Source: an uncultured Oscillospiraceae bacterium (GTDB lineage Bacteria > Bacillota > Clostridia > Oscillospirales > Acutalibacteraceae). Taken from it: DNA of 64,000 nt. Below the pieces are notes generated by a model. That model was not told the DNA's origin and ran no database searches. It saw only the letters and a program-made list of their open reading frames with translations. Position numbers and translations under genes: made by a program. Shown piece after piece: positions 42,167 through 51,477 of this stretch. The DNA lies in contig UQLR01000002.1 of NCBI GenBank assembly GCA_900541975.1, positions 62,001-126,000 of the forward strand, given 5' to 3'. Positions within the stretch are counted from its first letter, which is position 1. Each line of letters opens with the position of its first letter.

Positions 42167-44836
42167 ATGAAAAAAAGCAAATGGAAAAAATATGGAACAT
42201 GCCTTATGGCGCCGCTGTGCGTGTTGGCGTTTTTTGCCGCGTTTTTCGCTTTGTTTGGTATTTATCCGTTTGGCGGCTACAGTTTTTCATGGTGCGATAT
42301 GGATCAGCAGGTTATTCCCTTTATGGCACAGTTAAAGGATATTTTAAACGGACAGGGAAGCTTTTTTCTGAGCATGGAAAATGCAGGCGGGATGAACTTC
42401 TGGGGTGTATTTTTGTTTTTCCTGGCAAGCCCGTTTTCTTTTTTGGTGATTTTTGTACAAAAACAAGATTTAAGTTTGTTCATGAACGTATTGGTAGTGC
42501 TCAAACTTGCAGCCTGCGCGCTGTGTGCAAATGTGTATTTCCGCTATAAAACGCCGCGCCTGTTCCCACCTCTGCAGCTTATTTTAAGCGTTATGTACGC
42601 GTTTTGCGGATATGGGCTGCTGTATTATCAAAATGTTATGTGGCTGGATATTATGTACCTGTTCCCGCTGCTGCTTATGGCGCTTGATCTTTTGCTGCAA
42701 AAGGGAAGGCCGGCTTTGTATATTGTAGTATTGACGCTGTGCGTGCTGCTGCAGTTTTATTTAAGCTACATGGTTGTGCTGTGCGTTTTATTGTTTACAG
42801 CAGCCCATTTTTGCATATATCGCCGAGAAATGCAAAAAAATACAGCCGTGTTGTTTTATGTTTCTTCGCTTTTATCGGCGCTTTTATCGGCGCCTGGCTG
42901 GTTCCCCGCATTGCTGCAGTTTTTTAATTCGGCAAGGACGGCCAATGTTGTCCAGAGCATAGCGCAAGGCGGCTTTGTCACGCATATTTATACGGTTATA
43001 CCGCTTATTTTGTGTACTGCAGTGCTGCTGCCCGCGTTTTTTGCCTCGCTTTGCTGCTTGAAAAAGGACAGGCAGGTCCGGCTGTATTTTATCATGCTTT
43101 TACTTACAGCCATTCCCCTGGTTGTGGAACCTGTCAATAAAATGTGGCATGCAGGCAACTATATGTCCTTTCCCGCGCGGTATGCTTATATGACCGCTTT
43201 TTTTGGCCTTGCAATGTTTGGGCATATCCTTGAGCATACCTGTAACAGGGAGGCTGTCCATCTGCGGGCAAAAACGCGATTTTGCCCGGCACTCGTCTTC
43301 TGTACGGCGACAGTTTTATGTGCTGCTGCCACGCTTGTCCTGTACAGGAATTTTGAAAACGTGCGCGCCTATACAAAAACGCTGTGGGGGGACCAAAAAT
43401 CGTTTTTTACGCTGCTGGCGGCCGCTCTGATTCTGTGCGCCGGTTATGGCCTTGTAGTTTTTTTGCTTCAAAAGAAAAAGCTGTCCGCAAAGGCCGCTGC
43501 AATGGGACTTTGTATTTTACTGTTGTGTGAATGCGGGCTGAATGGTACTGTCTATATCGCTGCAGCGCGCCACAGCGATGACAGCTACCGTACGGTAATG
43601 GATCTGGAAGGGAAAATAAAAGACACGGGCTTTTATCGGGTCAAAACGGAAAAGAAGCTGTTTGACGTCAATCTGCTGGGCGCTATGGGATACAACAGCT
43701 TAAATCATTATTCTTCCCTGACGTCGCAGGACTTTTTGAAGTTGATGAAAAAGTTGGGCTATTCTTCCTATTGGATGGAGGTTTCTTCAAGCGGGGGCAC
43801 ACTTTTTTCCGATATGTTGCTTTCCCATCAATATACGGTTTTTAATGGGGAAAAGGAAAACGCCGTTTATCAAAACAAAGCATTTTCAATTGTGCGCAGC
43901 GCTTTCAGCCTTTCACCGGCGCTTGTTGCCACGGCCGACCTGAGCAGCCAGCGGGCTTTGCCGGAAGCATCGCGCTTTGCTGTTCAACAGGCGCTGTTTA
44001 GCAGTTTGTTTGGGGAAGCGCGGCTGTTTGAAGCATATGCGCCGGACCAGATTTTGGCAGCGGATATGCAGACCGGCAACGGCAAAAAGGTGGAGGTCAC
44101 GCTGGATAGCCCCCAAAAAGAAGGACGGCTTTTATACCAGATCGCAGTCAGGGGCCGGCAAACGCTGTATTTTGACTGCTTTGATAAAATACGCCCTGCG
44201 CTTTTGGAGGAGATCAACGACAGCACTTCGGTCAGCGTAAACGGTGTATGTCTTACACAGTCATACCCTTCCCAGGCCGATAACGGAATTTTATGCCTGG
44301 GTTCATTTGAAAACGAAACGGTACAGGTAGAAATTCAGCTCAGAGAAAGCGTTTGCTGTACCTCCTTTGGCGTATATGGCCTTAAAGAGGAAGTCCTTAA
44401 CCATGCGCTCCAAGACGCACGGGAGTGTGCGGTAGAAGTTTCTGCAAACCGAATAACGGCGCAAACAAACGGAAAAGACGGGCAATTTGTCTTCTTTGCT
44501 ATCCCCTATAGCGACGGCTTCACCGCGCAGGTGAACGGGGAAAAAACACAAATTTTTCAGGTATATGGGGATTTTATGGCAATAAAGCTGCCGCCGGGCG
44601 GCGGCACGGTAACGCTTACATTTATACCGCCCGGCCTTACTTTGGGCCTTTGCCTTGCCGCGGGCGGGTTACTGGGCGTTTTCCTGCTTTTCTTTATAAA
44701 AAGAAAATTTACTGTCTGGCAGGCGCGCGCCGGCAGACCGGCTGCCATTCTTTTGGTTGTGTTGGGGAGCGCCGTCTTTGCGGCGGTCTATATAGCGCCG
44801 GTGGCAATTTACCTGGCGTCCAATATAAAAGGATAA
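42167..44836 (+). CDS. YfhO-family membrane protein
   Basis: An 889-residue protein with about 12 membrane segments in the first 470 residues, an extracytoplasmic region of about 350 residues and a final pair of membrane segments. The start is preceded by AAGAGGA; the hydrophobic beginning and FSWCDMDQQVIPFMAQLKD match the YfhO family, where the loop with conserved acidic residues after the first span resembles lipid-linked-sugar transferases. YfhO proteins in Bacillus glycosylate lipoteichoic acid or related polymers (family knowledge). It stands alone ahead of spoIIID. Confidence 0.87.
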   Translation: MKKSKWKKYGTCLMAPLCVLAFFAAFFALFGIYPFGGYSFSWCDMDQQVIPFMAQLKDILNGQGSFFLSMENAGGMNFWGVFLFFLASPFSFLVIFVQKQDLSLFMNVLVVLKLAACALCANVYFRYKTPRLFPPLQLILSVMYAFCGYGLLYYQNVMWLDIMYLFPLLLMALDLLLQKGRPALYIVVLTLCVLLQFYLSYMVVLCVLLFTAAHFCIYRREMQKNTAVLFYVSSLLSALLSAPGWFPALLQFFNSARTANVVQSIAQGGFVTHIYTVIPLILCTAVLLPAFFASLCCLKKDRQVRLYFIMLLLTAIPLVVEPVNKMWHAGNYMSFPARYAYMTAFFGLAMFGHILEHTCNREAVHLRAKTRFCPALVFCTATVLCAAATLVLYRNFENVRAYTKTLWGDQKSFFTLLAAALILCAGYGLVVFLLQKKKLSAKAAAMGLCILLLCECGLNGTVYIAAARHSDDSYRTVMDLEGKIKDTGFYRVKTEKKLFDVNLLGAMGYNSLNHYSSLTSQDFLKLMKKLGYSSYWMEVSSSGGTLFSDMLLSHQYTVFNGEKENAVYQNKAFSIVRSAFSLSPALVATADLSSQRALPEASRFAVQQALFSSLFGEARLFEAYAPDQILAADMQTGNGKKVEVTLDSPQKEGRLLYQIAVRGRQTLYFDCFDKIRPALLEEINDSTSVSVNGVCLTQSYPSQADNGILCLGSFENETVQVEIQLRESVCCTSFGVYGLKEEVLNHALQDARECAVEVSANRITAQTNGKDGQFVFFAIPYSDGFTAQVNGEKTQIFQVYGDFMAIKLPPGGGTVTLTFIPPGLTLGLCLAAGGLLGVFLLFFIKRKFTVWQARAGRPAAILLVVLGSAVFAAVYIAPVAIYLASNIKG

Positions 44837-44861
44837 AATGAAGGTTATGAAAAAATCCAGG

Positions 44862-44911
44862 AAAACAAAGCGAGGTTCCTGATAATGCGGGGCGGCCCCG
44901 CTTTGTTTTTT
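44862..44911 (+). terminator. Terminator with two mutually exclusive stems
   Basis: GCGGGG (44887-44892) pairs with CCCCGC (44896-44901), followed by TTTGTTTTTT. Alternatively AAAACAAAGCG (44862-44872) can pair with CGCTTTGTTTT (44899-44909). Both cannot form at once. Confidence 0.7.
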
Positions 44912-44970
44912 AGCGCGGAAGACGTGAAAAACCTGCGGCAAAAAGCCGGGCGGCGGCTTTGGTGTTTTGC

Positions 44971-44998
44971 ATAAAAAACAAAAATTTTTCATATAGAT
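44971..44998 (+). promoter_or_regulatory. Possible SigE-type promoter of spoIIID
   Basis: ATAAA (44971-44975) and CATATAGAT (44990-44998) are 14 bases apart, close to the mother-cell SigE pattern (-35 ATA, -10 CATACAAT). No SigA boxes are seen here. Confidence 0.45.
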
Positions 44999-45029
44999 TA
45001 CCATTCACCCAATTCTGGAGGTTTTTTAT

Positions 45030-45281
45030 ATGAAGGGTATTGTGGAGGAGCGCGCTGTTGAGCTTGGCGAATACATCATAGAAAGCGGGGCGACTGTCCG
45101 CAGCGCTGCCAAAAAGTTCGGCGTAAGCAAAAGCACCGTACATAAAGACGTCAGCGAACGCTTAAAATCTGTCAATCCGCAGCTTTACCGCGAGGTGAAG
45201 ACCATATTAGAGATCAATAAGGCGCAAAGGCATATTCGGGGCGGAATGGCGACAAGAAAAAAATACCAGCATGATAAATAA
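45030..45281 (+). CDS. spoIIID: Sporulation transcription factor SpoIIID
   Basis: An 83-residue DNA-binding protein controlling mother-cell genes in sporulation. The opening residues MKGIVEERAVELGEYII, the helix-turn-helix with SAAKKFGVSKSTVHKDVSER, and the basic C-terminal tail are those of SpoIIID, and the length matches. GGAGG precedes the ATG. Its presence is strong evidence for an endospore former. Confidence 0.96.
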   Translation: MKGIVEERAVELGEYIIESGATVRSAAKKFGVSKSTVHKDVSERLKSVNPQLYREVKTILEINKAQRHIRGGMATRKKYQHDK

Positions 45282-45299
45282 AAAAATAAATTGCCGCAG

Positions 45300-45337
45300 A
45301 GGCAGGGTATGGGCGTTGTGCTTTGTACCCTGCCTTT
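45300..45337 (+). terminator. Hairpin after spoIIID
   Basis: AGGCAGGGTA (45300-45309) pairs exactly with TACCCTGCCT (45326-45335), with a short T-stretch. Confidence 0.65.
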
Positions 45338-45422
45338 GTGCGTGTAGCGGCTATTTATAAATTGTTGGATTTAAATTTCAAATTTGTTCATGTTTTTTTG
45401 TCTTTTTTACATTATAATTGTA

Positions 45423-45450
45423 TTGTATAACAGGCGTTATGTGGTATAAT
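45423..45450 (+). promoter_or_regulatory. Promoter of the response regulator-kinase-HtrA operon
   Basis: TTGTAT (45423-45428) and TATAAT (45445-45450) are 16 bases apart, 31 bases before the regulator start. Confidence 0.65.
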
Positions 45451-45480
45451 ACAGATGCGGCTTTACGGGAGGTACATACT

Positions 45481-46170
45481 ATGAGCCTAGGAAAAATTTT
45501 GGTAGTGGACGACGATTTAAATATCTGCGAGCTGTTACGGCTTTATATTGAAAAAGAAGGATTTAGCGTAGTAACCGCAAACGACGGCGCGCAGGCACTG
45601 AAGCTTTTTGAAAAAGAGCAGCCGGACCTGATTATGTTGGATATTATGCTGCCTGAGCTTGACGGCTGGCAGGTGTGCAGGGAAATACGAAAAACTTCGA
45701 AATGTCCGATTATTATGCTGACGGCCAAGGGCGAAGTTTTTGACAAAGTGCTGGGGTTGGAATTGGGCGCGGACGACTATGTAGTAAAACCCTTTGAAGC
45801 AAAGGAGGTTGTGGCGCGCATACGCGCGGTGCTGCGCCGCAGCGGAAAAACCGACGAAAATGAAATGAAAGAAGTCAAATGGGACAAGCTTTCAATCAAT
45901 CTGACCAATTATGAGCTGAAGGTTGACGGCATACAAATTGATACGCCGCCCAAGGAAATGGAGCTTTTATTCCACCTGGCCACCCATCCCAACCGCGTGT
46001 TTACGCGCGACCAGCTTCTTGACGAGGTGTGGGGTTTTGACTATTATGGCGATTCCCGTACAGTAGATGTGCATGTAAAGCGCCTGCGCGAAAAGATAGA
46101 CGGCGTTTCCAACAAGTGGGAGCTGAAAACCGTGTGGGGCGTTGGATATAAATTTGAGGTAAAAGAATAG
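45481..46170 (+). CDS. OmpR-family response regulator
   Basis: A 229-residue regulator with receiver domain (VVDDD near residue 9, phosphorylation site Asp54 in IMLDIMLPELDG, VKPFE) and a winged-helix output domain (PPKEMELLFHLATHPN, SRTVDVHVKRLREK). ATG 45481 follows GGGAGG; a longer frame runs back over the promoter. A kinase and an HtrA protease follow, so it is probably an envelope-stress or CssR/WalR-like regulator. That role is inference from context. Confidence 0.92.
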   Translation: MSLGKILVVDDDLNICELLRLYIEKEGFSVVTANDGAQALKLFEKEQPDLIMLDIMLPELDGWQVCREIRKTSKCPIIMLTAKGEVFDKVLGLELGADDYVVKPFEAKEVVARIRAVLRRSGKTDENEMKEVKWDKLSINLTNYELKVDGIQIDTPPKEMELLFHLATHPNRVFTRDQLLDEVWGFDYYGDSRTVDVHVKRLREKIDGVSNKWELKTVWGVGYKFEVKE

Positions 46171-46188
46171 CGGTAAAACGATGGATAA

Positions 46189-46226
46189 AAAACAGGCAGC
46201 CTTTGCATCCTGTGGTTGCCTGTTTT
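46189..46226 (+). terminator. Attenuator-like hairpin between regulator and kinase
   Basis: AAAACAGGCAGCC (46189-46201) pairs with GGTTGCCTGTTTT (46214-46226) with one mismatch. It lies between the regulator stop and the kinase ribosome site, and the TTTT belongs to the stem, so partial termination is plausible. Confidence 0.55.
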
Positions 46227-46258
46227 CGCTTTGCCCGCCGGAGGGAAGCAGATCAGCT

Positions 46259-47812
46259 ATGGCAAGACAGAAAACGTTATTTAAAAAATATTTGCAGATC
46301 AGTATGGCGATCGTTTTGATCAGCTTTTTGATTTTGGGTGTAATGCTTATATTTTTTGTCGCACGGTTTTCCCAGGAAGATAAAAGAGAGCTTCTTACAG
46401 AAAACGCGTATTCCGTTTCTAATATGATTTCAGACAATTCCCATCTTGTAAACAATATGCTGCTGATCAATAACGACACCGTATTTGAAACCGTTGTGTC
46501 CACCATGTCAAAAAGTATTAACGCCAATATTTTTATTGTCGACAGAGACGGAACAGTCCAGCTCAGCTCGGAAAATACGTTCAGCGAAGAGCAGCCCAAG
46601 GTTATCCCAAAGGCTATTGTCAATGCGGCAGCCAGTAAGGAATACTTTGAAACGTCTACGCTGGGCGGGGTATATACAGCCAGCCATTATACAGTGGGCG
46701 TGCCGATCATCGTTAGTGTAAACGGACAGAATATGTCTGTAGGCGTTGTATTCGTCTCTTCAGAGGCCAGTTCGATTTCAAGCTTTACCAATGATATTAC
46801 AAAGATTTTTTTCTTTGCCGCCATTGCAACTTTTGCCATTGTATTCTGTCTGGTGGGTTTTTATACTTATAATATGGTGCGGCCGCTGCGACAGATGGCC
46901 GCTGCGGCAAGGAGCTTTGGCGCGGGGGATTTTTCAAGCCGTGTGCCGGTGACCTCAAATGACGAAATTGGACAGTTGGCCGTTGCGTTTAACAATATGG
47001 CTGATTCCCTTGCCATGAGCGAGGGGACAAGGCGCAGCTTTATTGCAAATGTTTCACACGAGCTGAAAACCCCCATGACGACGATTGCCGGGTTTATCGA
47101 TGGAATTCTTGACGGAACGATTCCGCCGCAGCGGCAGAGCTACTATTTAAACATTGTAACGGTAGAAATCCGGCGCCTTTCCCGGCTGGTGCAGACCATG
47201 CTGGCATTGTCCAGAATAGACAGCGGCGAATTTAAAATGAATAAGCAGCGTTTTGACCTGACAGGGATTATTATTAGCACGCTGCTGACGTTTGAACAGA
47301 AAATAGAACAGAGAAAGATCCGCGTACAAGGCTTGGAAGAGGCAGAAAGCCTGTTTGTAGACGGCGATCCGGATATGCTGCATCAGGTTATTTATAATCT
47401 GGTGGAAAACGCGGTAAAATTTACAGATGAGGGCGGCTATATCCGCCTGACGCTGACAGACCTGCCGGATAAAACCATGCTCGAGATTAAAAACAGCGGG
47501 CAGGGAATTGCGCCGGAAGAGATCTCGCATATTTTTGAACGGTTTTATAAAACGGATAAATCCCGCAGTCAGGATAAAAACGGGATGGGGTTGGGCCTTT
47601 ATATTGTAAAAACGATTCTCCGCCTGCATGGCGGGGATATAGCGGCAAGCAGCGTTTTAGGGCAGTATTGCGCTTTTACGCTGTGGCTGCCAAAAGAAAA
47701 GGATAAACTAAAAGAGAAGGCAGAAAAGGCGGAAAAAAACGAAAAGCCTGAAAAACACAGCAGGAAAGAAGCAAAACAGCCGCCGGAAGAAAAGGAGAAT
47801 GGGCATGAGTGA
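46259..47812 (+). CDS. Sensor histidine kinase
   Basis: A 517-residue sensor: first membrane segment (about residues 10-35), outer sensing domain, second membrane segment (about 175-198), HAMP domain, H-box ANVSHELKTPMTT (His267), N-box LVENAVKFT and G-boxes NSGQGI and GMGLGLYIV. The tail after the kinase core is an unusual Lys/Glu/Pro-rich run of about 40 residues. ATG 46259 is preferred over the earlier in-frame ATG 46181, which lacks a ribosome site and starts within the hairpin. The stop overlaps the HtrA start. Confidence 0.9.
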   Translation: MARQKTLFKKYLQISMAIVLISFLILGVMLIFFVARFSQEDKRELLTENAYSVSNMISDNSHLVNNMLLINNDTVFETVVSTMSKSINANIFIVDRDGTVQLSSENTFSEEQPKVIPKAIVNAAASKEYFETSTLGGVYTASHYTVGVPIIVSVNGQNMSVGVVFVSSEASSISSFTNDITKIFFFAAIATFAIVFCLVGFYTYNMVRPLRQMAAAARSFGAGDFSSRVPVTSNDEIGQLAVAFNNMADSLAMSEGTRRSFIANVSHELKTPMTTIAGFIDGILDGTIPPQRQSYYLNIVTVEIRRLSRLVQTMLALSRIDSGEFKMNKQRFDLTGIIISTLLTFEQKIEQRKIRVQGLEEAESLFVDGDPDMLHQVIYNLVENAVKFTDEGGYIRLTLTDLPDKTMLEIKNSGQGIAPEEISHIFERFYKTDKSRSQDKNGMGLGLYIVKTILRLHGGDIAASSVLGQYCAFTLWLPKEKDKLKEKAEKAEKNEKPEKHSRKEAKQPPEEKENGHE

Positions 47813-49538
47813 GTTTATACCGGAAAACGACGGGTTTGTCCCACGCAACGACCAGTCGGGGGAAGCCGCGGCGCCGCCGGAGGAGCAAAACCTGCAGGAT
47901 GAGCAAAAAGCATTGCAGCCGCAGGGGGAAAAGGCTGATCCGGCGCAGGATACAACAGAACCGGGAAACAGTGAAAAGAAAGAGGGCACAGTGCAATTGC
48001 CCCAGGAGGGATTCGCCACGGAAAACAGGGAAGCAGGGCCCGGAGAAGGCAAAAACGCAGACCAAACGGCGCAGCAGGGCGCGCCTGTCCGGCAGAATTT
48101 CGCACAGGGGCAGGTATGTCCGCCGCAAACGGCACAGCCGGGCGCATATCCTGCTGCATACCAGGCCGGCGTGCAGCAGGGCGATAATCGTGCAGGCGTA
48201 TATAACGGTCAAGGTGCATATGGGCAACGGTATTATAATCCGGCAACGGGGCAATATTACTACACAGCAAATATGCAAATGCCCCCAAAAAAGAAAATGA
48301 GCAATGGAATGAAGGCGTTTATTGGCTGTATGATCGGCCTTTTTGTCATATTGGCAGGTGTGTTTTCCGTTTTGCTAGCGCAATCCTTTTCACAGCTGCA
48401 AAAAGATGGAACAGGCTGGTTCCAGCTGCCTTCAGGCATTGACCCGGATGAATTTTTCAGCTCCGACGGCAGCAGCACAGTCCAGAGCGACGACCCGGCG
48501 GGTTCAGGCAACACGGCAATTGATCCGAACGGACCCAATATTACACTGTACCCACAGCCGGATAATCTGGCCAGCGATCAATACAACGCGCAGTATGCGT
48601 TTAAAAAGGTGTCGCCGTCGGTCGTGGGTGTTGTAATGTATAAAGACGTTAATTTACAAAATGGAACAAGCAGCCAGACAAGCAGCCAGGGAACGGGGAT
48701 CATCATCAGCAGCGACGGGTATATTGTAACAAACAGCCATGTAATTGGGGATTCCAAGCAATATAAGGTTACTGTTGTTCTGTCGGAGGAAGAAGAATAC
48801 CCGGCACAGGTGGTCGGCTACGATACCAGAACAGATCTTGCCGTGTTAAAAATAAACGCTTCAAAAGATTTACAAGCCGCGCAGTTTGCTTCTTCTGAAG
48901 ATATAGAGGTTGGGCAGGACGTAGCGGCAATTGGAAACCCCGGCGGAATCAGCTTTTCCAATTCCCTGACAAAGGGGATTATTTCAGCTGTAAACCGGAC
49001 GGTATCCGGCAGTAATATAGGGTATATTCAGACAGATGCCGCAATTAATCCGGGTAACTCCGGTGGCCCGCTTGTAAACTTAAGCGGGCAGGTATTGGGG
49101 ATTAACACCATCAAAATTGTCAATACAGAATATGAGGGTATGGGATTTGCTATACCCAGTAAAACGGTCAGAGAGGTTGTAAATGATATTATTACGCAGG
49201 GCTATGTTTCGGGCAGAGTGCGCATTGGCGTTACCGGGAACGAAATTACATCGCTTCTGGCGCAGTACAACAACGTACCCACGGGCATATTGATTGATAC
49301 CTTTGCAGACGACAGCCCGCTGCCGGAGAAAGGGGTACAAAAAAACGATATTATTACAGCGATTGACGGAGTGAAGATTACGTCCTTTTCCAGATTTTAT
49401 ACCGAGCTTGCAAAGTATAAACCGGGGGACGAGGTAACGCTGTCAATTTACCGCATGCCGCAAAGGCGGGGAGAGGAAGCACAGACCTTCGACATACAAA
49501 TTAAGCTTCTGGCCGACAACGGAGAAACACAATCCTAA
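47805..49538 (+). CDS. HtrA/DegP-type serine protease with long cytoplasmic N-terminal region
   Basis: A 577-residue membrane-anchored protease. Residues 1-165 are low-complexity and Gln/Pro/Glu/Gly-rich, ending in a Tyr/Gln-rich stretch; a membrane segment follows (about 166-190). The trypsin-like domain has the triad His312 (TNSHVIGD), Asp344 (RTDLAVLKI) and Ser419 (GNSGGPL), followed by a PDZ domain (about 470-570). ATG 47805 (AAAGGAG seven bases ahead) overlaps the kinase gene by eight bases, so the protease and kinase are translationally coupled, an arrangement suggesting feedback in envelope quality control. Confidence 0.93.
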   Translation: MSEFIPENDGFVPRNDQSGEAAAPPEEQNLQDEQKALQPQGEKADPAQDTTEPGNSEKKEGTVQLPQEGFATENREAGPGEGKNADQTAQQGAPVRQNFAQGQVCPPQTAQPGAYPAAYQAGVQQGDNRAGVYNGQGAYGQRYYNPATGQYYYTANMQMPPKKKMSNGMKAFIGCMIGLFVILAGVFSVLLAQSFSQLQKDGTGWFQLPSGIDPDEFFSSDGSSTVQSDDPAGSGNTAIDPNGPNITLYPQPDNLASDQYNAQYAFKKVSPSVVGVVMYKDVNLQNGTSSQTSSQGTGIIISSDGYIVTNSHVIGDSKQYKVTVVLSEEEEYPAQVVGYDTRTDLAVLKINASKDLQAAQFASSEDIEVGQDVAAIGNPGGISFSNSLTKGIISAVNRTVSGSNIGYIQTDAAINPGNSGGPLVNLSGQVLGINTIKIVNTEYEGMGFAIPSKTVREVVNDIITQGYVSGRVRIGVTGNEITSLLAQYNNVPTGILIDTFADDSPLPEKGVQKNDIITAIDGVKITSFSRFYTELAKYKPGDEVTLSIYRMPQRRGEEAQTFDIQIKLLADNGETQS

Positions 49539-49549
49539 AATATGCAGCA

Positions 49550-49583
49550 AAAAAGCCGCCCGGATGTTCTGGAGCGGCTTTTT
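49550..49583 (+). terminator. Intrinsic terminator after htrA
   Basis: AAAAAGCCGC (49550-49559) pairs with GCGGCTTTTT (49574-49583). Confidence 0.85.
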
Positions 49584-49703
49584 AAGCGGACAAACCACGG
49601 TGCAGGAAACCCGCGCGGAACAGCCGCAGCAGGATATCTGCAGAAGTCTTGCAAAGCGTCCGCAAGGCAGGCATAAAACATACAAAAAGGGGCAGTGCGT
49701 GTG

Positions 49704-50240
49704 ATGGAGCATCCCTATACACTATTACGTTCAAAGAGAAAAACGCTTTCGTTGGAAATTACAAAAGATCTGGTTGTTTTGGTGCGGGCGCCTGTGCGGA
49801 TGCCCGGAAAGGAAATCGACCGGTTTGTAGAGAAAAACGGCAGATGGATCGAAAAACATATGGAGCAGCAAAGGCGGCGAAACGCCTGTATGCCCACCCT
49901 TGCGCAGGAAGCACAGCTGAAGAAAAGAGCGCGTGAAATTTTACCGCAGAGGGTGGCGTATTACAGCCGGCTTATGGGGCTTGTGCCCCAGGGGGTTAAG
50001 ATCACGTCTGCAAAAACCCGCTTTGGCAGTTGCAGTGCGAAAAACAGCCTGTGTTTTTCCTATCTGTTGCTATGCTATCCTATGGAAGCGGTCGATTATG
50101 TTGTGGTGCATGAGCTGGCGCATATTCGCTTTAAAAATCATAAAAAGGAATTTTACGCGCTGATAGAAGCCTGTATGCCGGATTATAAGCAGCGGCGTAT
50201 GCTATTAAAAAATGTGCCGATTCCTGACCCTAAAGTATAG
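49704..50240 (+). CDS. YgjP-like metal-dependent hydrolase (DUF45/WLM family)
   Basis: A 178-residue protein with the zinc motif HELAHIRFKNHKKEF (HExxH plus a third His) and the family opening region RSKRKTLSLEIT and RFGSCS. Members were long annotated as metallopeptidases; the E. coli homologue YgjP has been reported as a UTP pyrophosphatase. The start is uncertain between ATG 49704, GTG 49701 and GTG 49695. It stands apart from the HtrA gene because a terminator lies between them. Confidence 0.87.
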   Translation: MEHPYTLLRSKRKTLSLEITKDLVVLVRAPVRMPGKEIDRFVEKNGRWIEKHMEQQRRRNACMPTLAQEAQLKKRAREILPQRVAYYSRLMGLVPQGVKITSAKTRFGSCSAKNSLCFSYLLLCYPMEAVDYVVVHELAHIRFKNHKKEFYALIEACMPDYKQRRMLLKNVPIPDPKV

Positions 50241-50244
50241 GCTT

Positions 50245-51435
50245 TTACAAAGCGGTGGGGTTTTGTCTGTGCCTATGACGCTTAAAAAAAGAAAAACCAG
50301 CGGCGTGTTTTTTCTGTAAAGGTGGATAAAACCCATTGCACCGTCCGGCAGTGAGTTGTTCTAAGCGGTATGCAAGCCGCAGGGCAAGCCGGTAAAGAAA
50401 AAAACAGAAATCCCATATGTGCTTTTTACCTGTTTTGTAAACATAGGTAAATTCGCCGGCGTAAACGGCAACCTTGCCGTTAAAACCCTGTTTGAACCGG
50501 TAAACGCCGTAGTTTCTGTGCATAGGGTCGTCGTAATGTGGAACTCCCATAAAATCATAAAGTTCGCACCCGCCCTCCTGCGCCCAAAGAATCATATTCC
50601 ACTGCATCAGGTAATTGGGCATCAGGTTTCTGTTTTCGTTGGAGGACGCGCCGTAAACATAGCAGGTGCGTCTGCCAAAGCGCATACACACGGCGCCGGA
50701 AAGCGGTGTGTTCTCTTTGTAGCACATATACAGGCGGCAATTGTCGGGAAATGCGCGTAGCATCTGTGCAAAATACGATCTTGAACGAATCGCAAAGCCG
50801 TCGCGTTTTCCGGTCTGCCGCATCAATGTCATAAAATCGTCAAGCGCCTCTTGCCCGCATACGGTACAGGTTACGCCCTTTTTTTGCGCCAGACGGATAT
50901 TATAACGCCATTTTGCTTTAAACGAAGCAAAAATTTCTGCTGGAGATTTGCCGCCTATAGGCAAAAGATAGTTGCAGCGCGTTTGCGCAGTGCCGTTGTC
51001 CTCTGCATTTGGAACAAAATGGAAACCGCGCGTTTGTATAAAGTATAAAAACGCCGTGTCAGTTTGCAGGACGAAGGGGTCTATTCTAAACGCACATGCG
51101 TTGTATATGCCGGCAAGGTCGCGTGCACCGGCAAACAGGCAGTCTAAGACGTCGTAGTTTTTCAGGTCGCATACCGGGCCTCTGGGCGCGTACAAGAAGC
51201 TGATGTGTACAAGTGGCAGGGTTTTGATCAGCACCAGCATGGCGCCGCAGATCTGCTCCTGTGTGTTTTTAACCGTTACAATCCGCGCACGCCATCCGGT
51301 TTTGACTCTGGCCCATGAAAGCGACTGCATAAAGCATCCATTTTTATGTGTGGCTATAAAATTTTCATACGCTTTTGCGGCCTGTTCATCCTGCATATCC
51401 GGCAGTTCATACCGGTAGTTTTTTTCTGTTTGCAT
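50245..51435 (-). CDS. FemABX-family peptidyltransferase
   Basis: A 396-residue protein with the two GNAT-like halves of the FemABX family; the segment KAKWRYNIRLAQKKGV and the later LYDFMGVPHYDDPMHRNYGVYRFKQGFNG are characteristic of Fem enzymes that add amino acids from aminoacyl-tRNA to the lipid II side chain. ATG 51435 follows GGGAGAG; the longer frame extends over the terminator. The C-terminal 60 residues are basic. The bridge amino acid cannot be deduced. Confidence 0.88.
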   Translation of the reverse strand: MQTEKNYRYELPDMQDEQAAKAYENFIATHKNGCFMQSLSWARVKTGWRARIVTVKNTQEQICGAMLVLIKTLPLVHISFLYAPRGPVCDLKNYDVLDCLFAGARDLAGIYNACAFRIDPFVLQTDTAFLYFIQTRGFHFVPNAEDNGTAQTRCNYLLPIGGKSPAEIFASFKAKWRYNIRLAQKKGVTCTVCGQEALDDFMTLMRQTGKRDGFAIRSRSYFAQMLRAFPDNCRLYMCYKENTPLSGAVCMRFGRRTCYVYGASSNENRNLMPNYLMQWNMILWAQEGGCELYDFMGVPHYDDPMHRNYGVYRFKQGFNGKVAVYAGEFTYVYKTGKKHIWDFCFFLYRLALRLAYRLEQLTAGRCNGFYPPLQKKHAAGFSFFKRHRHRQNPTAL

Positions 51436-51477
51436 ACCTGCTTTCTCTCCCTGTATCTGATTACAGCAATAAGAATA

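Noticed and set aside
42058..42549. 163-codon + frame overlapping the YfhO gene
   Set aside because: Shadow frame; the 889-residue membrane protein explains the region.
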